A stretch of DNA of 64,000 nt from Gammaproteobacteria bacterium. GTDB lineage: Bacteria > Pseudomonadota > Gammaproteobacteria > JAJPIJ01. The translations under genes and the position numbers were made by a program. Below are positions 9,886 through 22,896 of this stretch, one piece after another. Numbering within the stretch: position 1 is the stretch's first letter; every line of letters starts with the position of its first letter. The notes below the pieces were generated by a model. The model did no database searches. It saw nothing but the letters and a program-made list of their open reading frames with translations, and was not told where the DNA came from. The DNA lies in the NCBI GenBank assembly GCA_022072255.1, contig JAJVHZ010000001.1, positions 83,656-147,655 of the forward strand, in the 5' to 3' direction.

Positions 9886-10968
9886 ATGCTCCTGCTCCTG
9901 TCGGAGTGGCTGGCCAGGTACGAAAGCGGATTCAACGTCACGCAGTACATCACGCTGCGCGCGATCCTCGGGATGCTGACCGCCCTCCTCATCTCCCTGC
10001 TGGCCGGGCCGTACGTGATCCGCGGCTTGAGCCGCTACCAGCTCGGCCAGAGCGTGCGCGACGACGGGCCCAAGTCGCACCTGAGCAAGGCCGGGACGCC
10101 GACCATGGGCGGTCTGCTCATTTTGTTGTCGATCACATTGAGTACGTTGCTCTGGGGCGAACTTCGCAATCGCTTCGTCTGGGTGGTGCTCGTGACCATG
10201 CTGGCATTCGGCGCGATAGGCTGGATGGACGACTGGCTGAAGGTGGGCCGCCGAAATGCCAAGGGACTGGCCGCACGCTACAAGTATTTCTGGCAGTCGG
10301 TCTTCGGGTTGGCCGCGGCTGCCGTACTGTTCGCCACCGCGCAGACCGCTGTGGAAACGCAGCTCATCCTGCCGTTCGTCAAGGCGGTGGCGCTGGACCT
10401 CGGGTGGGCGTATCCGCTGCTCGCGTATTTCGTGATCGTCGGCAGCAGCAACGCCGTGAACCTCACCGACGGCCTCGATGGCCTGGCGATCCTGCCCACC
10501 GTCCTGATCGCCACCGCGTTGATGGTGTTCGCCTATGTGGCCGGTCACGTGAACTTCGCCAAGTACCTCGGCATTCCCTACATCGCGGGCGTCGGCGAGG
10601 TCTGCGTCATCTGCGGCGCGATCGCGGGCGCCGGGCTCGGTTTCCTCTGGTTCAACACCTATCCGGCGCAGGTCTTCATGGGCGATATCGGGGCGCTTGC
10701 CCTCGGTGCGGCGCTCGGCGTGATAGCCGTGGTCGTGCGCCAGGAGCTGGTGCTCTTCATCATGGGTGGCGTGTTCGTGGTCGAGACCGTCTCGGTGATG
10801 CTGCAGGTTGCCTCCTTCAAGCTCACGGGCAAACGGATCTTCCGCATGGCACCGCTGCATCACCACTTCGAATTGAAGGGATGGCCGGAGCCCCGCGTCA
10901 TCGTCCGATTCTGGATCATCACGGTGATCCTGGTTCTGGTCGGGCTCGCGAGTCTGAAGATACGATGA
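9886..10968 (+). CDS. mraY: Phospho-MurNAc-pentapeptide transferase
   Basis: [54 protein letters not shown]. Confidence 0.98.
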   Translation: MLLLLSEWLARYESGFNVTQYITLRAILGMLTALLISLLAGPYVIRGLSRYQLGQSVRDDGPKSHLSKAGTPTMGGLLILLSITLSTLLWGELRNRFVWVVLVTMLAFGAIGWMDDWLKVGRRNAKGLAARYKYFWQSVFGLAAAAVLFATAQTAVETQLILPFVKAVALDLGWAYPLLAYFVIVGSSNAVNLTDGLDGLAILPTVLIATALMVFAYVAGHVNFAKYLGIPYIAGVGEVCVICGAIAGAGLGFLWFNTYPAQVFMGDIGALALGAALGVIAVVVRQELVLFIMGGVFVVETVSVMLQVASFKLTGKRIFRMAPLHHHFELKGWPEPRVIVRFWIITVILVLVGLASLKIR

Positions 10969-10981
10969 GGAACGTGCCGCG

Positions 10982-12358
10982 ATGAGCGAGGCATTGGACA
11001 TGACGTCACGGGGCACGCCAGCCGGGCACGGCATGACCGTCATCGTCGGCTTGGGCAAGACCGGACTGTCGTTCGCGCGCTTCCTGCGCCGCCATGGCGA
11101 GCAGTTCGCGATCACGGATACCCGTTGCGAGCCTCCTGGCGTGGCCGCGCTGCGCGCCGAGATGCCCGGGGTGTCGGCGCACTTCGGCGCCGAGGGCGAG
11201 CAGCTGCTGCGTCGCGCCCAACGCGTGCTGCTGAGCCCCGGGGTCTCGGCGCGCGAACCGGCGATTGCTGCCGCCATCGACCGCGGCGCGGAGGTGATTG
11301 GCGATGTCGAGCTGTTCGCCCGCCATGCCGATGCGCCGGTGATCGCGATTACGGGCGCCAACGGCAAGAGCACCGTGACCACGCTTGTCGGGGCGATGGC
11401 GAAGCGCGCCGGGCGGGACGTGCGCACCGGCGGCAATCTTGGAACGCCCGCTCTCGACCTTCTTGGCGGCGGCAGTCCGGACCTCTATGTGCTGGAACTC
11501 TCCAGTTTCCAGCTCGAGACCGTGACATCGCTCAACGCGAAGGCGGCGGCGGTGCTGAACGTCAGTCCGGACCACATGGATCGTTATTCGACGCTGGAGG
11601 GATACGCGGCCGCCAAGCGCCGCATATACCGTGGCACCGGCGTCATGGTCATGAATGCGGACGATGCGATGGTGATGCGCATGGCGGAGTCCGCGCGTGA
11701 GCGCGTGCTGTTCTCGCTGCATGCGCCGCGGGGCGACGCCGATTTCGGCCTGTTTGATGCCGGGGGCGGGCCCTGGCTCGTACACGGTGAGCGGCGATTG
11801 ATGCCGGTGCGCGAAATCCGTATCAAGGGGATGCATAACGTCTCCAATGCCCTGGCAGCCCTCGCGCTGGGGTTTGCCGCGGGCCTGTCCGCCGAACCGA
11901 TGCTCCAGACCTTGCGCGAATTCCCCGGCCTGCCTCACCGCTGCCAGTGGGTTGGAGGTGTGCGCGGTGTGGACTGGTTCGATGACTCGAAGGGGACCAA
12001 TGTCGGCGCGACGGTGGCGGCCATACTTGGCCTGGGCGCGGATCGCCCGCTGGTCCTGATCGCCGGCGGCGATGGCAAGGGCCAGGACTTTTCCGAACTG
12101 GCCGGCGCCGCACGCAACCGGCTACGCGGGGCGGTGACCATCGGCCGCGACGGTCCGGCGATCGCCGCGGTGTTGCGGGACGTGGTGGCGGTCACGCAGG
12201 CTCGCGACATGCAGGATGCGGTCGCCCGCGCCGCGGACATGGCACAGCCAGGCGACGCGGTGCTCCTCTCGCCCGCATGCGCCAGTTTCGACATGTTTCG
12301 CGACTACGTCCATCGCGGCGAGGCCTTTGCCGCGGCCGTCAGGGAGCAATTGGCATGA
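10982..12358 (+). CDS. murD: UDP-MurNAc-L-Ala:D-Glu ligase
   Basis: VIVGLGKTGLSFARFL; IAITGANGKSTVTTLVG; LNVSPDHMDRY; DDSKGTNVGAT. Confidence 0.97.
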   Translation: MSEALDMTSRGTPAGHGMTVIVGLGKTGLSFARFLRRHGEQFAITDTRCEPPGVAALRAEMPGVSAHFGAEGEQLLRRAQRVLLSPGVSAREPAIAAAIDRGAEVIGDVELFARHADAPVIAITGANGKSTVTTLVGAMAKRAGRDVRTGGNLGTPALDLLGGGSPDLYVLELSSFQLETVTSLNAKAAAVLNVSPDHMDRYSTLEGYAAAKRRIYRGTGVMVMNADDAMVMRMAESARERVLFSLHAPRGDADFGLFDAGGGPWLVHGERRLMPVREIRIKGMHNVSNALAALALGFAAGLSAEPMLQTLREFPGLPHRCQWVGGVRGVDWFDDSKGTNVGATVAAILGLGADRPLVLIAGGDGKGQDFSELAGAARNRLRGAVTIGRDGPAIAAVLRDVVAVTQARDMQDAVARAADMAQPGDAVLLSPACASFDMFRDYVHRGEAFAAAVREQLA

Positions 12359-13569
12359 GCACGGCGGCGGCCGCAAGGGATCTCGAAGCCGGGCGTGAGC
12401 GCGAAGAGCGCGCACAGCAACTCGAGGGGGCATTCGCGAACAACGATCCGTGGCTGTTGTCCGGGGTCATTGCATTGCTGGCGATCGGGCTGGTGATGAT
12501 GACCTCCGCGTCGATCACCATCGCCGACAGGAACTACGGCGATGCGCTCTACTTCCTGTGGCGCCAGCTGGTGGCGCTGGGCATCGGCCTGTGCCTGTCG
12601 ATAGCCGTGCTGCGCACGCCACTGGAGGTGCTGCAGCGGCTGAGCAGCGTTCTGTTGCTGTTCACGCTGCTGCTGCTCGTTCTGGTCGTGGTCCCCGGGA
12701 TCGGACACGAGGTCAACGGCAGCATGCGCTGGATGAAGATCGGCCCGTTGACGCTGCAGGCCTCGGAGGTCGCCAAGCCCTGCGTCGTGCTATATCTCGC
12801 GGCGTATCTCGTGCGTCACGGCGACCAGGTGCGCACGCAGTTCATCGGCTTCATCAAACCCATCCTGGTGTTGATGATCATAGCGGTGCTGCTGCTGCTG
12901 GAGCCCGATTACGGCGCCGCGGCGGTACTGTTCACGACCTGTCTCGGCATGCTGTTCCTCGCCGGCGTATCACTGCACCGGTTCCTGCTGTGGGGCATCG
13001 TTGCGGTCGCGGCGCTGGCGACCGTCGCCATGCTGAAGGCTTACCGGCTCACCCGCCTGATGACGTTTACCGATCCGTGGGCGGACCCCTACGACACCGG
13101 CTTCCAGCTCACGCAGGCGCTCATCGCCTTCGGGCGCGGCGAGTGGCTCGGTGTCGGTCTGGGCTCGAGCATCCAGAAGATGTTCTACCTCCCCGAGGTC
13201 CATACCGACTTCGTGTTCGCGGTGATCGCCGAGGAGCTGGGGTTCATCGGCACCGCGACCGTCATTCTGCTGTTCCTGTTCGTCGTATGGCGGTGTTTCC
13301 ACATCGGTGGCGTGGCCCTCCGCAGCGGCAGGGCATTCCAGTCCTACATTGCCAACGGCGTGGGCCTGCTCCTCGGACTGCAGGCATTCGTGAACATCGG
13401 CGTGAACATGGGCGTCCTGCCGACCAAGGGCCTGCCGCTGCCCTTCATCAGTTACGGCTCCAACAATCTCATGATGAGCTGCGTGGCGGTTGCCCTGGTG
13501 TTGCGGGCTGCCTACGAGAGCCGACAGCCGCCGCGGGTCTGGTCGAAGAAGGTGCCGCATGCGAACTGA
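12355..13569 (+). CDS. ftsW: Lipid II polymerase FtsW (SEDS family)
   Basis: SEDS motifs: GSMRWMKIGPLTLQASEVAK, LEPDYGAAAV, LPEVHTDFVFAVIAEELGF, LPTKGLPLPFISYGSNN. Confidence 0.97.
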   Translation: MSTAAAARDLEAGREREERAQQLEGAFANNDPWLLSGVIALLAIGLVMMTSASITIADRNYGDALYFLWRQLVALGIGLCLSIAVLRTPLEVLQRLSSVLLLFTLLLLVLVVVPGIGHEVNGSMRWMKIGPLTLQASEVAKPCVVLYLAAYLVRHGDQVRTQFIGFIKPILVLMIIAVLLLLEPDYGAAAVLFTTCLGMLFLAGVSLHRFLLWGIVAVAALATVAMLKAYRLTRLMTFTDPWADPYDTGFQLTQALIAFGRGEWLGVGLGSSIQKMFYLPEVHTDFVFAVIAEELGFIGTATVILLFLFVVWRCFHIGGVALRSGRAFQSYIANGVGLLLGLQAFVNIGVNMGVLPTKGLPLPFISYGSNNLMMSCVAVALVLRAAYESRQPPRVWSKKVPHAN

Positions 13570-14678
13570 CCTCTCGCCACCTCCGATGAGCAGACCGGTC
13601 CTCATCATGGCCGGCGGCACCGGCGGCCACATCTTCCCGGCGCTGGCGGTCGCCCGCCACCTGCGCGATCGCGGGGTGCCGCTACTGTGGCTGGGCAGCC
13701 GCGCCGGCATGGAGAATCGCATCGTGCCGCAGGCCGGATTTCGTCTGCTGACCGTCGCCGTGACCGGCCTGCGCGGCCGAGGCGTGCTGGCCATGTTCTG
13801 CGCGCCGTTCAAACTGCTGCTCGCATTGTCACAGGCGCTGCTGCTGATGCTGCGCAACCGACCTGCAGCGGTGTTGGGTATGGGCGGGTTCGCAAGCGGC
13901 CCGGGCGGGTTGGCCGCCTGGCTGTTGCGCGTGCCCCTCCTGTTGCACGAGCAGAATGCCGTGCTGGGCTTTACCAACCGACTGCTCGCGCCTTTGGCCA
14001 CGCGCCTCATGGAGGCGTTTCCAGGGGCATTCCACCGCCCCGACGCGGTGCATACCGGCAATCCCGTGCGCGCCGAGATCGCCGCCATCCCACTGCCGGA
14101 GGACCGTGCACGCGAGGCGGGCCGCATGCGTGTCCTGGTCCTGGGCGGCAGCCAGGGAGCCCGGGTACTCAACGACATCGTTCCGGCGGCGCTGGCGGAA
14201 CTGAAAAAGTTCGCAGCCGACGGCAGGCAGCCGGTGGCAACCGCGATCGAGGTCTGGCACCAGGCTGGCGCCGGCAAGGTCGCGCATACGCGCGATGCGT
14301 ACGCGCGAGCGGCAATCGATGCCAGTGTGGATGAATTCATCGAAGCGATGGAGGCGGCATATGCATGGGCGGATCTGGTGATCTGCCGGGCGGGCGCAAT
14401 GACCATCGCCGAGTTGAGCGCTGCTGGCGTTGCCTCGGTCCTCGTTCCTTACCCGTACGCGGTCGACGACCACCAGACGGCCAACGCCGCCTATCTCACG
14501 GCCGCGCAGGCAGCGATGCTGATCCCCGAGAGAGAACTCACACCGCTGGGTCTTGCAGCGATCATCGGCGAGCTGAGCGCCGAACCGCGCAAGCTCATGC
14601 GCATGGCGGTCGCGGCCCGCCGCGCCGGCAGACCGCAGGCCACGGACGATGTCGCCAGGCATTGCATGGAGGCGGCTT

Positions 14679-14686
<8 letters not shown>
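13559..14686 (+). CDS. murG: UDP-GlcNAc:lipid I GlcNAc transferase MurG
   Basis: [70 protein letters not shown]. Confidence 0.97.
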
Positions 14687-16117
<1,431 letters not shown>

Positions 16118-16121
<4 letters not shown>

Positions 16122-17047
16122 TGGCCGTGGGACGCCTGGGCACTGCCGAAGGTGTACGCGGGCGCGTGCTCCGCGATGAGCCCATGTCCCGGCATACCTC
16201 GTGGCGGGTCGGGGGACCCGCTGACCGCTTTTTCGAGCCTGCGGACACGCAGGACCTCGTGCTGTTCCTGGCCGGCCTGCCGGAGGGCGAGCCGCTGCTG
16301 TGGGTCGGGCTGGGCAGCAATCTTCTGGTGCGCGACGGCGGCGTGCGCGGCACGGTCATCAATACCAGCGGACTCTCTGCACTGGAATGGGTGGGCGATG
16401 GTCGGCTGCGCGCCGAGGCAGGCGTTTCCTGCGCCAAGGTCGCGCGCGCCAGCGCGCGCGCGGGCTACACCGGCGCCGAGTTCCTCTGCGGGATACCCGG
16501 TTCGATGGGGGGAGCGCTGGCCATGAACGCCGGCGCATTCGGCGGCGAGACCTGGGCGATCGTGGAGCGCGCAGAAACCATCGATCGCAGCGGCAATCTG
16601 CGCAGTCGCGAGCGGAACGAGTTCGGCATCGGCTACCGCGAAGTGCGCATGCCGGCGGCAGAGGAATGGTTCGTCGCGGCCGTGCTGACGGCGCAGCCCG
16701 ACCCGCAGGGCGGCGGCGAGGCGAGGATCCGCAATCTGCTTGCCCGCCGCTCCGCCACGCAGCCCACCGGGTTGCCGAGTTGCGGATCGGTCTTCCGCAA
16801 CCCACCGGAGGACCATGCCGGCCGTCTGATCGAGGCGGCGGGTCTGAAGGGCAGAAGCGTGGGCGGTGCTTTCGTCTCGGAGAAGCACGCCAATTTCATC
16901 ATCACCGAGGACGGTGCGCACGCCAGCGACGTGGAGTCGCTGATTGCGCTGGTGCAGCAGGAGGTGGAGAGGCGCAACGGCATACGCCTCGCACCGGAGG
17001 TGCGGATCGTCGGCGAACACAGGCGGGGCGGCGGGGACCATGGCTGA
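16118..17047 (+). CDS. murB: UDP-N-acetylenolpyruvoylglucosamine reductase
   Basis: [63 protein letters not shown]. Confidence 0.97.
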
Positions 17048-17969
17048 GCGGCTGCAACAGTACGGACGGGTCGCCGTATTGATGGGCGGCCGATCCGCCG
17101 AGCGCGAGATATCGCTTATCAGCGGCAATGCCGTGCTCCAGGCATTGCGAACGGTCGGGGTCGACGCGCACGCCTTCGATCCGGCGGAGCGCGACATCGC
17201 GGAGATCAGGGCATACGACCGCGCCTTCATCGTCCTGCATGGGCGGGGCGGCGAGGACGGCACTATCCAGGGCGCGCTGGAGACGCTGGGCGTGCCTTAC
17301 ACGGGCAGCGGCGTCATGGCCTCGGCACTGTGTCTCGACAAGTGGCGGACCAAGCTGGTCTGGCAGTCCTGCGGTCTGCCCACTCCCCGGCACGTGCTGC
17401 TGGACGGCCTGAGCGATGCGGCTGGCCTTCGCGACACGCTGGGGCTGCCGCTCGTGATCAAGCCCGTGCACGAAGGCTCGACCATCGGCCTGACCAGGGT
17501 GCAGCGCGTCGAGGACATTCCGGCGGCAGTGGCGCTGGCGCGCCGTCATGACGATCTCGTGCTTGCGGAGGAATTCGTGGCCGGGCAGGAGCTGACGGCC
17601 GCAATACTTTGCGATGAGGCGCTGCCGCTGGTGCGCATCGAGGCGCCGCAGGGCAATTACGACTATCAGAACAAGTACTTCACGGACGACACGAAATACT
17701 TCTGCCCGGCCGGCATCGATGCAGCGACGGAGCGCCGCATCCAGTCCGATGCGCTGGCGGCGTTCCGGGTCCTGGGTTGCCGTGGGTGGGCGCGGGCCGA
17801 CCTGATCCTGCGTCCCGACGGCAGCTACTCGTTTCTGGAGATGAACACGGTCCCCGGCATGACCGGTCACAGCCTGGTTCCGATGGCCGCGAGGCAGGTG
17901 GGGATCGACTTCCCCGCCTTGGTGCTGCGCATCCTGTCCTCGACGCTGAGCCGCGGAGGAGCGCGATGA
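17040..17969 (+). CDS. ddl: D-alanine--D-alanine ligase
   Basis: VAVLMGGRSAEREISLISG; LHGRGGEDGTIQGALE; KPVHEGSTIGL; EMNTVPGMTGHSLVP. Confidence 0.96.
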   Translation: MAERLQQYGRVAVLMGGRSAEREISLISGNAVLQALRTVGVDAHAFDPAERDIAEIRAYDRAFIVLHGRGGEDGTIQGALETLGVPYTGSGVMASALCLDKWRTKLVWQSCGLPTPRHVLLDGLSDAAGLRDTLGLPLVIKPVHEGSTIGLTRVQRVEDIPAAVALARRHDDLVLAEEFVAGQELTAAILCDEALPLVRIEAPQGNYDYQNKYFTDDTKYFCPAGIDAATERRIQSDALAAFRVLGCRGWARADLILRPDGSYSFLEMNTVPGMTGHSLVPMAARQVGIDFPALVLRILSSTLSRGGAR

Positions 17970-18724
17970 TGACCTTCGGGCGTGCGCGCAACCGACGCAA
18001 GGATCCGCCGCGGCAGCGCCCGTGGGGGCTGTATGCAGGCGGCGCACTGGCGACCTGTGCATTGCTGCTTGCCGCCTACTCGGTGCACTGGATGCTGAAT
18101 CCGCACAACATGCCCATACGCAGCGTCCGCGTCGATGGCGAGTTCCGCCATCTGTCCGCCGAGCGACTGCATCAGGTCGTCGCCGCGGAGGCGACCGGTG
18201 GGTTCTTCAACGCCAACGTTCAGGACATTCGCGCTGCGGTGATGGCGGATCCGTGGGTCCGCGACGTGGCGGTCCGTCGTATCTGGCCCGATCAACTGCA
18301 CGTCACGGTCATCGAGCAGCGGGCGATCGCGTACTGGCGCGACGACAGCCTGCTGAACGACCGCGGCCAGGCGTTCCATGCGCCGCCCGGGACGTTTCCG
18401 CACGGGCTCGTGCAATTGCACGGACCGAACGGCACCGAGCTGCAGGTATTGAACCGTTACCGGCAGCTCGCCAACTGGTTCCGGCCGCTGGGGCTCCGCG
18501 TCGGACGCGTCGAGCTCACGGAGAGGCGTGCGTGGAGCTTCTCGATAGACGGGGGGTTCCATGTGGTCGTCGGGAGGACCGACTTCGAAGGTCGCGTGAA
18601 GCGGCTGCTCGCGACCTTGCCGCGTGTGAGCGATCGCCTGCAGCAAAGCGAAGTCGTCGACCTGCGGTACACCAACGGATTTGCCATACGCCCGCGTGGA
18701 TCGACGGACGATGACGCGGGATAG
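17966..18724 (+). CDS. ftsQ: Cell division protein FtsQ
   Basis: Single TM then POTRA (PIRSVRVDGEFRHLSAERLHQVV), WVRDVAVRRIWPDQLHVTVIEQRAIAYWRDDSLLNDRGQAF; between ddl and ftsA. Confidence 0.95.
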   Translation: MMTFGRARNRRKDPPRQRPWGLYAGGALATCALLLAAYSVHWMLNPHNMPIRSVRVDGEFRHLSAERLHQVVAAEATGGFFNANVQDIRAAVMADPWVRDVAVRRIWPDQLHVTVIEQRAIAYWRDDSLLNDRGQAFHAPPGTFPHGLVQLHGPNGTELQVLNRYRQLANWFRPLGLRVGRVELTERRAWSFSIDGGFHVVVGRTDFEGRVKRLLATLPRVSDRLQQSEVVDLRYTNGFAIRPRGSTDDDAG

Positions 18725-18736
18725 GAGCCGCATTCA

Positions 18737-19972
18737 ATGACCAAGAAGTCGGACAAGAATCTGATTGTGGGTCTGGACATCGGAACGTCCAAGGTCGTGG
18801 CCATGGTCGGGGAGGTCACTGCCGACGGCCAGGTCGAGGTCGTCGGGATCGGCTCGCATCCCTCGCGCGGATTGAAGAAGGGCGTGGTGGTGAACATAGA
18901 CTCCACGGTCCAGTCCATACAGCGTGCCGTGGAGGAGGCCGAGCTGATGGCAGGCTGCGAGGTTCGCTCGGTGTACGCCGGCATAGCCGGCAGCCATATT
19001 CGCAGCCTGAACTCGCACGGCATCGTCGCGATCAAGGAAAACGAGGTAAACCAGAACGACGTCGATCGCGTCATCGACGCGGCGCGCGCCGTCGCGATAC
19101 CGGCCGATCAGCGCATCCTTCACATCCTTCCGCAGGAATTCGTCATCGATAACCAGGAAGGCATACGCGACCCAATCGGCATGTCGGGAGTGCGCCTGGA
19201 GGCCAAGGTTCACATGGTCACCGGCGCGGTGAGTGCCGCGCAGAATATCGTGAAATGCGTACGCAGATGCGGGCTGGAAGTCGACGACGTCATCCTGCAA
19301 CAGCTCGCGTCCGCGCAGGCCGTGCTGACGGATGACGAGCGCGAACTGGGCGTATGCCTCGCCGACATCGGCGGCGGCACGACGGACATCGCGGTGTTCG
19401 TCAACGGCGCCATCCACCATACGGCCGTCATTCCGATCGCCGGCGATCAGGTCACCAACGACATAGCCGTGGCGTTGAGAACGCCAACGCATCACGCCGA
19501 GGACATCAAGATCAAGTACGCCTGCGCGCTGACCCAGCTTGCGAATCCGGAGGAGACGATCGAGGTGCCGAGCGTCGGCGACCGACCGCCGCGACGCCTG
19601 TTGCGCCAGACGCTGGCCGAGGTCGTGGAGCCGCGCTACGAAGAGCTGTTCTCACTCATACACGCCGAGTTGAAGCGCAGTGGCTTCGAGGAGCTGATCG
19701 CGGCGGGCGTGGTGCTCACAGGCGGCGGCTCGAAGATGGATGGTGTCATCGAACTTGCCGAAGAGGTGTTCCATTGTCCGGTGCGGCAGGGGATGCCGCA
19801 GTTCGTAACCGGGCTGGCCGACGTCGTGCGCAACCCGGTCTACTCGACGGCCGTCGGCCTGCTTCTATTCAGCAACAAGGTCTTGCCGGCGGGAAAACAC
19901 CCGCCGCGCGTGGACGGCGGTCTGAGGAATACGTGGGAGCGCATGAAGAGCTGGTTTCATGGGAATTTTTGA
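18737..19972 (+). CDS. ftsA: Cell division protein FtsA
   Basis: NLIVGLDIGTSKVVAMVGEV; SRGLKKGVVVNID; LADIGGGTTDIAVF; VLTGGGSKMDG; C-terminal amphipathic GLRNTWERMKSWFHGNF. Confidence 0.98.
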   Translation: MTKKSDKNLIVGLDIGTSKVVAMVGEVTADGQVEVVGIGSHPSRGLKKGVVVNIDSTVQSIQRAVEEAELMAGCEVRSVYAGIAGSHIRSLNSHGIVAIKENEVNQNDVDRVIDAARAVAIPADQRILHILPQEFVIDNQEGIRDPIGMSGVRLEAKVHMVTGAVSAAQNIVKCVRRCGLEVDDVILQQLASAQAVLTDDERELGVCLADIGGGTTDIAVFVNGAIHHTAVIPIAGDQVTNDIAVALRTPTHHAEDIKIKYACALTQLANPEETIEVPSVGDRPPRRLLRQTLAEVVEPRYEELFSLIHAELKRSGFEELIAAGVVLTGGGSKMDGVIELAEEVFHCPVRQGMPQFVTGLADVVRNPVYSTAVGLLLFSNKVLPAGKHPPRVDGGLRNTWERMKSWFHGNF

Positions 19973-20023
19973 AGGTCGAACTTGGGGTCAATCACTGGGG
20001 CGGACGCACCGCGAGGAGGTCTT

Positions 20024-21220
20024 ATGGCATTCGAACTGATGGACACGATAAATCAGAACGCAGTGATCAAGGTGATCGGCGTGGGCGGTGGTGGCAGCAA
20101 CGCCGTTCAGCACATGGTGGCGGCAGACATCGAGGGCGTGGATTTCATTTGCGCCAATACCGATGCGCAGGCGCTCAAGATGTCGGCGGCGCGCATGACG
20201 CTGCAACTCGGGAAGAACATCACGAAGGGACTCGGCGCCGGCGCCGATCCGGAGGTGGGACGGCAGGCGGCGCTCGAGGATCGCGACCAGATCGCCGACG
20301 TGTTGGAGGGTTCCGACATGGTGTTCATCACCGCCGGAATGGGCGGCGGCACGGGCACGGGCGCCGCGCCGGTCGTCGCGCAGGTCGCCAAGGATCTCGG
20401 GGTCCTGACGGTTGCGGTGGTCACGCGCCCCTTCGGCATGGAGGGTCGTCGCCGCTCCGAAGCAGCGAACAAGGGGATCAAGGAGTTGAGCCAGTTCGTC
20501 GATTCGCTCATCACCATCCCCAACGAGAAGCTGCTGAGCGTACTGGGGCGCGATGTGAGTCTTCTGGACGCCTTCAAGTCGGCCAACGATGTCCTCCTGG
20601 GCGCGGTGCAGGGCATCGCCGATCTCATCACCCGTCCGGGTCTCATCAATGTCGATTTCGCCGACGTGCGCACCGTCATGAAGGAGATGGGCATGGCGAT
20701 GATGGGCACTGGCCGTGGCAGTGGCCCGGAGCGCGCACGGATCGCGGCCGAGTCGGCGATCGCCAGTCCACTGCTGGAGGACGTGAACATCGCCGGCGCG
20801 CGCGGGATACTGGTCAACATCACGGCCGGTCCCGACATGAAGATCGGCGAGTTCGACGAGGTCGGCACCCTGGTCAAGAACTTCGCTTCCGACAACGCTA
20901 CCGTGGTCGTGGGTACGGTGCTCGACCCGAACGTCTCGGACGAGTTGCGCGTGACCGTTGTCGCGACCGGCCTGGGCCGAGAGGAGCGGGCGGTGGAGCA
21001 TGTTCCGGCGGCCGCGCAGCCGGTGGTGCAGTCGGTCCCGGTAATGACCCCTGTCGTGCAACCGGCGCCACTCGCCGCCAAGCACGGCTTCGTGGAACCG
21101 GCAGAGTTGCCGGGAAGGGAGCGCGCCCTGCGCCGGCGCGACTCGCGGACCGCCGTGGACTACGCAGAAAATCCGAACTATCTCGATATCCCGGCATTTC
21201 TGCGACGCCAGGCGGATTAG
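20024..21220 (+). CDS. ftsZ: Cell division GTPase FtsZ
   Basis: [30 protein letters not shown]-terminal [13 protein letters not shown] (FtsZ tail). Confidence 0.99.
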   Translation: MAFELMDTINQNAVIKVIGVGGGGSNAVQHMVAADIEGVDFICANTDAQALKMSAARMTLQLGKNITKGLGAGADPEVGRQAALEDRDQIADVLEGSDMVFITAGMGGGTGTGAAPVVAQVAKDLGVLTVAVVTRPFGMEGRRRSEAANKGIKELSQFVDSLITIPNEKLLSVLGRDVSLLDAFKSANDVLLGAVQGIADLITRPGLINVDFADVRTVMKEMGMAMMGTGRGSGPERARIAAESAIASPLLEDVNIAGARGILVNITAGPDMKIGEFDEVGTLVKNFASDNATVVVGTVLDPNVSDELRVTVVATGLGREERAVEHVPAAAQPVVQSVPVMTPVVQPAPLAAKHGFVEPAELPGRERALRRRDSRTAVDYAENPNYLDIPAFLRRQAD

Positions 21221-21350
21221 CGCAGGGTGCGGTCGTGAATGACCGCCACCGGCGGCGGGAATGGCGCCTGGCGGTTCAGGTACCGTTTGGAAACATTTGT
21301 GATATCATTCACTTTGCTGCTCTGCCGCAAGGTGGGGCTCGAGGTCCCAG

Positions 21351-22265
21351 ATGATCCGACAAAGAACACTTAAAAACGCGATCCGTGCGACCGGTGTTGG
21401 GCTCCACTCGGGGAAAAAGGTGTTCATGACCCTCCGCCCGGCTGCGCCAGACACGGGAATTGTTTTCAGGCGTATCGACATGGACCCCCCGGTCGACATC
21501 GCCGCGCGCGCGGAAAATGTTGGCGATACGCGGCTTTGCACCAGCCTGGCCAAGGGCGACGTGCGCGTGGCCACCGTAGAGCATCTGCTGTCCGCGCTCG
21601 CCGGGCTCGGCATCGACAATGCCTACGTCGACCTGACGGCCGCCGAAGTGCCGATCATGGACGGCAGCGCCGGGCCGTTCGTGTTTCTCATTCAATCGGC
21701 GGGCGTGCAGGAGCAATCCGCGCCCAAACGATACATCCGTATCAAGTCGCCGGTCGTAGTCGAGGACGGCGAGAAGAGCGCGCGATTCGAGCCGTTCGAG
21801 GGCTTCAAGGTCTCGTTCGCCATCGATTTTGACCACCCCTATTTCCATCAGGCGAGCAAGTTCGCCGAGATCGATTTCTCGACGACGTCGTTCGTGAAGG
21901 AGGTCAGCCGCGCGCGCACCTTCGGCTTCATGCGCGAGGTGGAGCTGCTGAGGCAGAAGCAGCTCGCGCTGGGCGGCAGCCTGGCAAATGCCGTGGTGGT
22001 GGATGACTATCGCGTCCTCAACGAGGACGGGCTCCGCTATGAAGACGAGTTCGTCAAGCACAAGGTGCTCGATGCGATCGGGGATCTCTATCTGCTTGGC
22101 CATACGCTGATCGGTGCCTTTCACGGCAACAAGTCTGGCCATGAATTGAACAATCGCCTGCTGCGTGCCCTGTTGGCTGACGCACAAGCGTTTGAAGTCG
22201 TTACTTTTTCCGACGAAAAGGCTGCGCCCATCGCATTCGCGCAGCCAGGGTTCGCGGCCACGTAG
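21351..22265 (+). CDS. lpxC: UDP-3-O-acyl-N-acetylglucosamine deacetylase
   Basis: [65 protein letters not shown]. Confidence 0.98.
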   Translation: MIRQRTLKNAIRATGVGLHSGKKVFMTLRPAAPDTGIVFRRIDMDPPVDIAARAENVGDTRLCTSLAKGDVRVATVEHLLSALAGLGIDNAYVDLTAAEVPIMDGSAGPFVFLIQSAGVQEQSAPKRYIRIKSPVVVEDGEKSARFEPFEGFKVSFAIDFDHPYFHQASKFAEIDFSTTSFVKEVSRARTFGFMREVELLRQKQLALGGSLANAVVVDDYRVLNEDGLRYEDEFVKHKVLDAIGDLYLLGHTLIGAFHGNKSGHELNNRLLRALLADAQAFEVVTFSDEKAAPIAFAQPGFAAT

Positions 22266-22364
22266 ATCGGTCCGTTCCGACCGGGCACGGACAGGCGCGG
22301 GCATCGACAAGCTCGTCTATGCGGTGGTAGTCTTGGGCAGCAAGTGAGGGTTCGCCGTCGCCAA

Positions 22365-22811
22365 TTACTCGTGCGACGCCAGCCGGAGCAACGCAGCCTG
22401 TAGCGCGCCGTCGTCGCAGCCGTTAGCGGCGTCGCGAAGCAGCTTGACCGACCGGGCCGACAAGTGGGGGGGCCGCGGCAATTGGGGCGTGGGTTGCGTT
22501 TGCGACAAAGCCACTTTCACGTCAATCTCAGAGACAGAGTTTTCGGGCGCAGCGTCTTTCATGCGCCGCAACACATCTGGTAGCTGGCAGCGCAGGCGCG
22601 TTGCCCATACCGGCGAATCCGTAGTCAGAACGAGACGTCGGCCGCGTAGATTCGCCACTCGGAAGCGAGATCGGAGACTCTGGGGAAGCAAACCGCGAAT
22701 GATCGCCTCGACGCGCAGCAATTCGTGAGCATGCCGCAGTATCGGGCTTAGCGTTCCGTCACGGGACGTCTTGATGACTGCAGGGAAGTGCACGGGCATT
22801 TTCTTCATCAC
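22365..22811 (-). CDS. dciA: DUF721 protein, DciA-type replicative helicase loader family
   Basis: 148 aa; LLRVEAIIRGLLPQSLRSRFRVANLRGRRLVLTTDSPVWATRLRCQLPDVLRRM (DUF721 pattern); lpxC/M23/secA neighbourhood. Confidence 0.75.
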   Translation of the reverse strand: MMKKMPVHFPAVIKTSRDGTLSPILRHAHELLRVEAIIRGLLPQSLRSRFRVANLRGRRLVLTTDSPVWATRLRCQLPDVLRRMKDAAPENSVSEIDVKVALSQTQPTPQLPRPPHLSARSVKLLRDAANGCDDGALQAALLRLASHE

Positions 22812-22896
22812 AACCGGCTCGTGCCTGGTGTCAAAGGGAACAAGAACAATCGGCGAACTTCAAGAGGAGGCGTTGCCACGGCAACTGACAGCTTAT

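Noticed and set aside
19354-21354. 666-aa plus-strand ORF spanning ftsA-ftsZ
   Set aside because: Out-of-frame Arg/Gly-rich shadow across two clearly real genes.
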